8,775 bases of DNA from Hyphomicrobiaceae bacterium (GTDB taxonomy: Bacteria > Pseudomonadota > Alphaproteobacteria > Rhizobiales > Hyphomicrobiaceae). The notes under the pieces were generated by a model. The model saw only the letters and a list, made by a program, of their open reading frames with translations, had not been told where the DNA came from and ran no database searches. Both the position numbers and the translations under genes were made by a program. How positions within the stretch are numbered: the first letter of the stretch is position 1; each line of letters opens with the position of its first letter. The stretch spans positions 1 through 8,775 of the forward strand of contig JAJFHI010000316.1 of the NCBI GenBank assembly GCA_021775715.1, in the 5' to 3' direction. Of the stretch, positions 1 through 4,991 are shown piece by piece.

Positions 1-884
1 ATAATCAGTGACAGAATAATAAACATCACGTTGCGCTCGACTTCGAGCACGGTAAAGAAACTTTCATTGCGCTGGCGCCAATCAGACAGTTGTACCGTTT
101 CACCACCGGCTTCGCGAATACCTTCGAGATAACTCTCAACCTTTTCGGGATCCTCGACGATCACTTCGACGACATCGGCGACGCCAGGTTTTGAGAAATA
201 CCGCTGCGCTTCACGGAAGGGCATGAAGACCATCGTGCGATCATATTCCGACATGCCAAGCTCGAAGATCACTGCGACCTGATAGGCGCGGGTGCGAGGT
301 GCGGTACCAAAAGGTGTCTGCGCCCCGCGCGGCGTGACGATTGAGATCCTGTCACCAATGCCGACGTTGAGCGATTCCGCCATGCGTGTGCCAATGGCGA
401 TGCCGCGTTGATTGTCGAACCCTTTGAAACCGCCAAGCTGTACGTTGTCATAAACCAACGGCAACTGTTGTATGCCGGCCTCGGTCATGCCCCGCACCAG
501 TGCGCCCGATGCACGGCTTGGCGACGACACCATCACTTGGCCTTCAAGTAAGGGCATCGCGGACTTTACACCCGGCGCCTTGGCAATGCGGGCAGACACG
601 GCCGTGTAGTCTGTAAAGGGCTGGCCAATTTTGTGCACGATGACGTGGCCGTTCAGCCCGAGAATTTTTTCAAACAGATCGGCACGAAAACCGTTCATCA
701 CAGCCATCACGATGATCAGCGTCGCGACACCCAGCATGATACCAAGAAACGAAAAGCCGGCGATGATGGAAATGAAGCCTTCCGAGCGGCGCGCACGCAG
801 ATAGCGCCAGGCGAGCATCCATTCAAACGGTGCGAAGGCCCAGGTGCCCTTCGATCGGGTTGCATCGACTACTGCTTGTGCCAT
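1..884 (-). CDS. lolC: LolC/LolE-family lipoprotein-releasing ABC permease (partial, 3' end outside window)
   Basis: This is an inner-membrane permease subunit of the Lol system, which (with the LolD ATPase) extracts outer-membrane lipoproteins from the inner membrane and hands them to LolA. By my translation, 294 codons are present with no stop before the window edge; family members are usually a little over 400 residues, so the last three membrane segments are missing. Residues 24-35 carry the cytoplasmic WMLAWRYLRARR stretch. Residues about 37-62 form the first membrane helix (IIAGFSFLGIMLGVATLIIV), followed by MNGF, the signature start of LolC/E proteins. Residues about 67-280 are the large periplasmic MacB_PCD-like domain, and a second helix begins near 284. 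The start at 884 is the only ATG after an in-frame TAG upstream; the ribosome site is weak. It lies 121 bases downstream of proS on the same strand with no terminator visible between them, so co-transcription is likely. LolC and LolE cannot be told apart from this part, and in many Alphaproteobacteria a single hybrid serves. Confidence 0.88.
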   Translation of the reverse strand, partial: MAQAVVDATRSKGTWAFAPFEWMLAWRYLRARRSEGFISIIAGFSFLGIMLGVATLIIVMAVMNGFRADLFEKILGLNGHVIVHKIGQPFTDYTAVSARIAKAPGVKSAMPLLEGQVMVSSPSRASGALVRGMTEAGIQQLPLVYDNVQLGGFKGFDNQRGIAIGTRMAESLNVGIGDRISIVTPRGAQTPFGTAPRTRAYQVAVIFELGMSEYDRTMVFMPFREAQRYFSKPGVADVVEVIVEDPEKVESYLEGIREAGGETVQLSDWRQRNESFFTVLEVERNVMFIILSLI

Positions 885-1005
885 GTGCCGCTTTAATCCC
901 TGTTCTGTCTCACGCTATGTGGGCAACTTTAAGGATCACCCACGACACGTATTCGGTCATGCTCCAACAGCCGCCGCAAGCACAGCCACCATGAGAACGC
1001 CCAAC

Positions 1006-2352
1006 CTATACCAGCATGCGTTCAGCTTTCACGGCCTCGATAACATGATTGAGACCCGCTTCGATCGCCAAGGTGTCACGCGCACCCGAGCCGCGACGCT
1101 TCACTTCAATTTCTCCATTCTTGAGGCCCTTCGGGCCCACGACCACCTGGAATGGCAGTCCAATGACATCCATGGCACTGAATTTGGCGCCAGCTCGCTC
1201 ATCTGTGTCGTCGTACAACACTTCGATGCCAGCATTTGTCAATTTTGTGTAGAGCTCATCACAAGCCGCGTCTGTCGCAGTATCGCCGGAACGCAGATTG
1301 ATCAGGCCGACCTCGAAAGGTGCCACAGCCACAGGCCAGATTATTCCGTCGTCGTCGTGACTTGCCTCAATCACGGCAGCGACCAGGCGCGAGACGCCGA
1401 CGCCGTACGAGCCCATCTGAAGTGTTTGCCACTGACCGTCTTTGCCCTGGACGCGAGCGCCCATTGGCTCGGAGTATTTCGTACCGAAGAAGAAGATATG
1501 GCCGACCTCAATCCCGCGCGCCGACATCTGCTTGTCGGTTGGCACTTCAGCGTTGAATTGCTCAGGCTCGTGCTTTTCATCGGTCGCCGCATACGGCCCG
1601 GTCCAGGCATCAATGATCGGTGTGAGATTGCCATCGTAATCGATGTCGACTGGCGGCACGTCGAGGTCGAGAAGGTCTTTGTGACAAAAGACTTCACTTT
1701 CGCCGGTTTTGGCCAGAATGATAAACTCGTGGCTGAGATCGCCACCGATAGGACCGGTGTCGGCTGCCATTGGAATTGATTTCAAACCCATCCGTGCAAA
1801 CGTTCGCAGGTAGGCGGCAAACATTCTATAGTAGGTCCGGCGCGCATCATCTGGCGTCAAGTCAAACGAATAGGCGTCTTTCATGAGAAATTCGCGCCCG
1901 CGCATCACGCCGAAACGTGGCCGGATCTCATCGCGGAACTTCCACTGGATGTGATAGAGCGTTTTGCCTGCATCCTTATACGACTTGACGCTGTCGCGAA
2001 AAATCTCAGTGATGAGCTCTTCGTTGGTCGGCCCATAGAGCATCTCACGATCATGGCGGTCGGTGATGCGCAGCATTTCTTTGCCGTAGGCTTCATACCG
2101 TCCGCTCTCGCGCCAGATTTTGGCTGATTGCAGCGTCGGCATCAAAAGCTCAACGGCGCCTGCTCGATCCTGCTCCTCGCGCACAATCTGTTCAATCTTG
2201 CGGAGCACTCGGTGGCCCAATGGCAGCCAGCTATAAATGCCAGCCGCCGACTGGCGCACCATGCCTGCACGCAGCATCAACTGGTGCGAGATGATTTCCG
2301 CTTCTGAGGGCGTTTCACGAAGAACGGGCAGGAAGTATCTGGATAGATGCAT
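1006..2352 (-). CDS. proS: Prolyl-tRNA synthetase, short type without the full editing insertion
   Basis: This is a cytoplasmic class II aminoacyl-tRNA synthetase that charges tRNA-Pro with proline. The 448 residues are complete from ATG to TAG. Visible landmarks are a motif 1 region around residues 65-80 (ELLMPTLQSAKIW); the YGPTNEELIT segment (107-115), which contributes to the proline site; motif 2 at 139-159 (FRDEIRPRFGVMRG, then REFLMKD); motif 3 at 314-329 (GSYGVGVSRLVAAVIE); and a C-terminal anticodon-binding domain from about 345. E. coli ProRS is about 572 residues with an insertion of about 180 residues between motifs 2 and 3 that edits Ala-tRNA-Pro. Here only about 150 residues separate the motifs, so that domain is absent or reduced to a mini form, as known in Alphaproteobacteria. 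The start is the first ATG, matching the family N terminus (MHLSRYFLP). The gene heads the proS-lolC unit. Confidence 0.97.
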   Translation of the reverse strand: MHLSRYFLPVLRETPSEAEIISHQLMLRAGMVRQSAAGIYSWLPLGHRVLRKIEQIVREEQDRAGAVELLMPTLQSAKIWRESGRYEAYGKEMLRITDRHDREMLYGPTNEELITEIFRDSVKSYKDAGKTLYHIQWKFRDEIRPRFGVMRGREFLMKDAYSFDLTPDDARRTYYRMFAAYLRTFARMGLKSIPMAADTGPIGGDLSHEFIILAKTGESEVFCHKDLLDLDVPPVDIDYDGNLTPIIDAWTGPYAATDEKHEPEQFNAEVPTDKQMSARGIEVGHIFFFGTKYSEPMGARVQGKDGQWQTLQMGSYGVGVSRLVAAVIEASHDDDGIIWPVAVAPFEVGLINLRSGDTATDAACDELYTKLTNAGIEVLYDDTDERAGAKFSAMDVIGLPFQVVVGPKGLKNGEIEVKRRGSGARDTLAIEAGLNHVIEAVKAERMLV

Positions 2353-2669
2353 GAGCCGTCGCTGATATTCAGATTTAGAGCCAGGATAAGGGACAGTGCT
2401 TGGTCATTGGGCAACGCCTGACACACACCTGTGGCCCCACAACACCTCAAGCGCTCTTAAAGGGAAGCCGGGCGTGACGCAATGGCCGTATTACAGGGGC
2501 TGTCGAGAACCTTTTTGGTGGACCAGACGCGCAACACCGGCCGCGATTGATCGACGTCTGGTGCCGCAACAACAATCCACGCGTGTTGGGTGGCACAATT
2601 TGGTTGCTTCAGAGGCAATCAACCTCGAAAATAAACTCAAAAAAGACGTCGCAATTTGCGTAATTCTCC
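2353..2669. other. Intergenic region between divergent proS and aguA: no gene recognised
   Basis: I see no convincing coding sequence on either strand. The proS promoter should lie here on the minus strand, but I found no pair of boxes with acceptable spacing: a TTGCCC and a TATCCT are present but about 20 bases apart. The region does contain a strong imperfect inverted repeat (2518-2567, listed separately). It also contains a 12-base word, AAGGGAAGCCGG (2460-2471), that recurs at 2719-2730 inside the putative leader RNA. A short open frame at about 2476-2660 translates to a tryptophan- and arginine-rich peptide that I could not match to any family. Confidence 0.5.
2518..2567. repeat. Imperfect inverted repeat, 12 bp arms with one bulged base
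   Basis: The arm ACCAGACG (2522-2529) is exactly complementary to CGTCTGGT (2555-2562). The pairing extends outward by four more pairs (GTGG with CCGC, one of them a G-T pair) if G2563 is bulged. The 25-base interior does not continue the helix and no T-run follows, so this is not a classic terminator. It could be an operator, an RNA stem, or the trace of an old element. I cannot assign a function. Confidence 0.45.
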
Positions 2670-2698
2670 GTGACAGTCTGCCGCGTTATGAATATGGT
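2670..2698 (+). promoter_or_regulatory. Possible sigma-70 promoter for the leader RNA
   Basis: GTGACA (2670-2675, one mismatch to TTGACA) and TATGGT (2693-2698, two mismatches to TATAAT) are separated by exactly 17 bases. Transcription would start near 2705. The call comes from eye inspection of an intergenic region where chance matches of this quality occur. The presence of a strong terminator 130-170 bases downstream on the same strand raises its credibility. Confidence 0.35.
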
Positions 2699-2704
2699 GC
2701 TTTG

Positions 2705-2868
2705 CATAAAAGACCAATAAGGGAAGCCGGTCGATGTCTATCGAATGTGAGAGCCCAGGTCTACGGAGGAATACGTTGCGGTCGTAGGGCAGGTCAGTTG
2801 TCTCGGTCCGTAATTGGCGTCAAATAAGAAACGGCGTTGGTGCATGGGAATGCGCTGACGCCGTTTTT
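2705..2868 (+). ncRNA. Candidate structured transcript (small RNA or attenuator leader) upstream of aguAB
   Basis: This interval runs from the predicted start point to the terminator. Short complementary pairs suggest structure: GACC 2712-2715 with GGTC 2729-2732; a tight hairpin TCGAT-GTCT-ATCGA at 2731-2744 (which competes with the previous pair); and CTACG 2761-2765 with CGTAG 2783-2787, extended by GCC 2753-2755 with GGC 2788-2790 across a five-base bulge. A further alternative is ACGGA 2763-2767 with TCCGT 2807-2811, which would exclude the CTACG stem. Mutually exclusive pairings ahead of a terminator are what an attenuator or riboswitch shows, but they also arise by chance. There is no good small reading frame after the GGAGG at 2765-2769, where a TTG is followed by a stop after three codons. 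No Rfam family is recognised. It could be a stand-alone sRNA, because aguA may have its own promoter. Confidence 0.35.
2829..2868 (+). terminator. Strong intrinsic terminator, 17-bp stem with GGGA tetraloop
   Basis: The left arm 2829-2845 pairs with 2850-2866 along its whole length around the GNRA-type loop GGGA (2846-2849). Three of the 17 pairs are G-U, all of them G-U only in plus-strand RNA; in minus-strand RNA they become A-C mismatches. The helix base is GC-rich (CGGCG with CGCCG) and runs into TTTTT (2864-2868). The wobble pattern indicates that a plus-strand transcript ends here. No complete plus-strand gene precedes it in the window, so it terminates either an upstream small RNA or, conditionally, the aguAB leader: it ends 85 bases before the aguA start. 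Confidence 0.75.
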
Positions 2869-2901
2869 GTGTATGGCGCGGCTCGACCTTTTGCTGGTTT
2901 C

Positions 2902-2931
2902 TGGCTTAAGTCGTTCCCGCAACTCTATAGT
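2902..2931 (+). promoter_or_regulatory. Possible aguA-proximal promoter
   Basis: TATAGT at 2926-2931 is a five-of-six match to a -10 box. The best upstream partner, TGGCTT at 2902-2907 (18-base spacing), is poor. Transcription would begin near 2938, giving a leader of only about 16 bases. If real, aguAB would not depend on read-through of the terminator at 2829-2868. Confidence 0.25.
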
Positions 2932-2953
2932 TAGCTCCATATCAAAGTAGTTC

Positions 2954-3979
2954 ATGACCGAACCCGCTCTCAAAATCCCCGCCGAATGGGCGCCGCAAAA
3001 AGCCATCTGGACCGCGTGGCCTGCCAACGCGAAAGAATGGAACGGCGACCTTGATCCCCCGCGCCGGGACGTGGCCGAGCTCGTACGCGCGCTTACACCA
3101 ACCAACACAGTTCGCGTGCTGGTCAATGGCGAAGAGGCGCGGATCTCTGCACAAGCAGCATTTGGTGATGGCGCAGATCTGATTGATGCCAAGTACGGCG
3201 ACATCTGGCTGCGCGACACCGGACCGATTTTCGGCCGCGATGCATCCGGCCCCTTCGCCTTGCGGTTTCAAACCAACAGTTGGGGCGGCAAGTACGACTT
3301 GCCCGACGATGCCATGGTTGGTGACGAACTCGCCCGGGCTGCCCGAACACCCACGAGAAAATTTGATTTCGTACTGGAAGGCGGTGCAATCGATCACGAC
3401 GGCGCGGGCACGGTCCTGACAACGCGTCAGACGTTGCTTAATCCAAACCGCAACGGCTGGACAAAGGCACAAGCTGAATCCGCACTACAAGATTCGATTG
3501 GTGCCAGAAAAATCATTTGGATCGACGAAGGCCTCGACGGCGATCACACGGACGGACACATTGATAACGTCGCGCGTTTTGTGGCCCCTGGACGTGTCGT
3601 CTGTCAGGCTCCCGCGGGCGCAGACGATCCCAACGCGGCAACACTTGATGAGATCGCGCGCACGTTGGAGCAGACAACCGACGCGTCCGGCCGTCACCTC
3701 GACGTCCGGCGCATTCCCGGTGTTGGGTTGTACACAAACGCCATCGGTGAGATGTCGCCCGCCTCGCACATGAACTTCATCATTGCCAACGGTGTTGTCG
3801 TTGTGCCGGTTTACGCCACCACCACACAAGACGACGCCCTCGCCGCCTTGCAGATGGTATTCACAGACCGCAAAGTCATCGGTGTACCGTCGCGCGGACT
3901 AATGAGCTTTGGCACCGCTGGCGGCGGCTCGTTTCACTGTATCACTCAGCAGGAACCCCAACAGGAACCATTGTCATGA
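2954..3979 (+). CDS. aguA: Agmatine deiminase
   Basis: This cytoplasmic enzyme of the guanidino-group-modifying (peptidyl-arginine-deiminase-like) family hydrolyses agmatine to N-carbamoylputrescine and ammonia. The 341 residues are in the usual size range. The family landmarks are present: EWAPQKAIWTAWP near the N terminus (11-23), YGDIWLRDTGPIF (81-93, catalytic Asp88), LEGGAI (141-146), GDHTDGHIDN (196-205, catalytic His202 and Asp204), and GGGSFHCITQQEP (323-335, nucleophile Cys329). All key residues are intact, so the enzyme should be active. No good Shine-Dalgarno sequence precedes the ATG, but the protein N terminus fits the family. The C-terminal tail duplicates QQEP (QQEPQQEP), and the aguB ribosome site lies within that tail. 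It overlaps aguB by four bases (ATGA), indicating translational coupling. Expression may be controlled by the leader or terminator upstream. Confidence 0.97.
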   Translation: MTEPALKIPAEWAPQKAIWTAWPANAKEWNGDLDPPRRDVAELVRALTPTNTVRVLVNGEEARISAQAAFGDGADLIDAKYGDIWLRDTGPIFGRDASGPFALRFQTNSWGGKYDLPDDAMVGDELARAARTPTRKFDFVLEGGAIDHDGAGTVLTTRQTLLNPNRNGWTKAQAESALQDSIGARKIIWIDEGLDGDHTDGHIDNVARFVAPGRVVCQAPAGADDPNAATLDEIARTLEQTTDASGRHLDVRRIPGVGLYTNAIGEMSPASHMNFIIANGVVVVPVYATTTQDDALAALQMVFTDRKVIGVPSRGLMSFGTAGGGSFHCITQQEPQQEPLS

Positions 3980-4836
3980 GCAATCGCATGATCACGGTCG
4001 CAGCCTTGCAGACCTCGTTCGGCGCCGACATGGCAGCCAATATTGCAAGGACCGAAGCCTTTGTGCGCGATGCAGCTGCCAAAGGTGCGCAAGTCATCCT
4101 GCCGCCGGAGCTGTTCCAGAGCATCTACTTTTGCAGCCAGCAAAACCCGAAGTGGTTCGACAGTGCCGACACCGTTGACAATCACCCGAGTGTACGCGCC
4201 CTGCAACCGATCGCGCGTGAGCTTGGTGTTGTCATTCCAATCTCGTTCTTCGAGAAAGACGGCCCGCGTTATTACAACAGCGTCGCGATTGCAGACAGCG
4301 ATGGCAAAATCCTCGGCGTCTACCGCAAAAGCCACATCCCCGATGGCCCCGGCTATCAAGAGAAGTATTACTTTCGGCCGGGCGATACCGGTTTCAAAAC
4401 CTGGGACACGGCGTTTGGCAAAATTGGTGTCGGCATTTGCTGGGATCAATGGTTCCCCGAATGCGCGCGCGCGATGGCGTTACAGGGTGCAGAGATATTA
4501 TTCTACCCGACGGCGATTGGCTCCGAGCCGTACGACGCAACCTTTGATACACACAAACAATGGCAGCGTGCGATGCAGGGGCACGCGGTTTCTAACGCCA
4601 TTCCCGTCGTTGCCGCGAACCGCGTTGGCCTGGAAGACAACGACGGTGTCGCACAGAAGTTTTACGGCCACTCATTCATTGCCGATCATGGCGGTGAATT
4701 GGTTGAAGAGTTCAACGCGACCGACGACGGCGTGCTGACACACACGTTTGATCTTACGGAGATCGAAGCCTACCGCGCCGACTGGGGATTCTTCCGCGAC
4801 CGCCGCACGGATTTGTATGGACAGGATTTGGTTTGA
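3976..4836 (+). CDS. aguB: N-carbamoylputrescine amidase
   Basis: This cytoplasmic nitrilase-superfamily hydrolase converts N-carbamoylputrescine to putrescine, CO2 and ammonia: the step after AguA. The 286 residues are complete. The Glu-Lys-Cys triad is visible: Glu45 in ILPPELFQS, Lys118 in YRKSHIPDGPGYQEKYYF, and Cys155 in GVGICWDQWFPECARAM. The typical YPTAIGSEP (177-185), AVSNAIPVVAANRVG (204-218) and YGHSFIADHGG (230-240) follow. The start overlaps the aguA stop (ATGA), with AGGA nine bases upstream. The C-terminal segment ADWGFFRDRRTDLY (268-281) is the part that reappears as a diverged partial copy at 8235-8354, so the tail of this gene (from residue 248 on) and some of its downstream DNA are duplicated. 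Arginine decarboxylase, which supplies agmatine, is not in the window. Confidence 0.97.
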   Translation: MSNRMITVAALQTSFGADMAANIARTEAFVRDAAAKGAQVILPPELFQSIYFCSQQNPKWFDSADTVDNHPSVRALQPIARELGVVIPISFFEKDGPRYYNSVAIADSDGKILGVYRKSHIPDGPGYQEKYYFRPGDTGFKTWDTAFGKIGVGICWDQWFPECARAMALQGAEILFYPTAIGSEPYDATFDTHKQWQRAMQGHAVSNAIPVVAANRVGLEDNDGVAQKFYGHSFIADHGGELVEEFNATDDGVLTHTFDLTEIEAYRADWGFFRDRRTDLYGQDLV

Positions 4837-4893
4837 GGGGTCGCTGGTGCGGAATCGCAAATGCGTGCGGACTTGGAATGTCCGCATTGGGCC
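4714..4893 (+). repeat. Direct repeat copy A: 3' end of aguB plus downstream DNA
   Basis: This segment is matched, in the same orientation, by 8224-8415. Over the 120 aligned coding bases (4717-4836 with 8235-8354) I count 12 mismatches and no gap, about 90% identity. The homology continues past the stop with identical blocks TGGTGCGGA, CGCAAATGCGTGCGG and TTGGAATGTCC, and stops abruptly after GGGCC (4893 and 8415). Because non-coding DNA is shared as well, the copies descend from one DNA segment rather than from protein-level resemblance. Confidence 0.92.
4866..4886 (+). repeat. Hairpin downstream of aguB, 7-bp stem
   Basis: TGCGGAC (4866-4872) is perfectly complementary to GTCCGCA (4880-4886) across a 7-base loop, 30 bases after the aguB stop. 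No T-run follows, so it is at best a weak or Rho-assisted terminator or a 3' stabilising stem. AATGTCCG (4877-4884) is also complementary to CGGACATT (4939-4946), giving a competing longer-range pairing. The second copy at 8384-8406 has lost the perfect stem. Confidence 0.4.
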
Positions 4894-4972
4894 AGTAGTT
4901 GAGTACTCAAGGTCTCGAAAAACACATCGGCCGCCGGTCGGACATTGGCGAACCTACAAAGTATGCGTTCCG

Positions 4973-4988
4973 CAAACGAGGCCGTTTG
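4973..4988 (-). terminator. Weak hairpin after the autotransporter gene
   Basis: CAAACG (4973-4978) pairs perfectly with CGTTTG (4983-4988) around a 4-base loop. It begins three bases beyond the stop codon of the minus-strand autotransporter. The stem is short and no T-run follows in the minus-strand direction, so termination is only a guess. Confidence 0.2.
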
Positions 4989-4991
4989 TCA

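Noticed and set aside
967..1002. Tiny minus-strand reading frame between proS and the permease gene
   Set aside because: It has only 11 codons, no clear ribosome site and no conserved pattern; too short to support.
844..1779. Long plus-strand open frame (311 codons) opposite proS and the start of the lolC-like gene
   Set aside because: It is antisense to proS, whose minus-strand protein shows all class II synthetase motifs; the plus-strand translation is rich in His, Arg and Cys and resembles no family.
2699..2790. Resemblance of AATAAGGGAAGCCGGT to the conserved core of cobalamin riboswitches
   Set aside because: The essential downstream box (GCTGCCCCCGCAAC-like) is missing and the neighbouring genes have no link to cobalamin, so the match is partial and probably fortuitous.
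2396..2827. Plus-strand open frame of 143 codons in the proS-aguA gap
   Set aside because: It has no ribosome site and a composition rich in Trp and Arg, and it runs across the putative promoter and structured leader; I see no motif. Judged to be chance.
2942..3472. Minus-strand open frame of 176 codons opposite aguA
   Set aside because: It is a shadow of aguA, whose catalytic motifs are intact on the plus strand.
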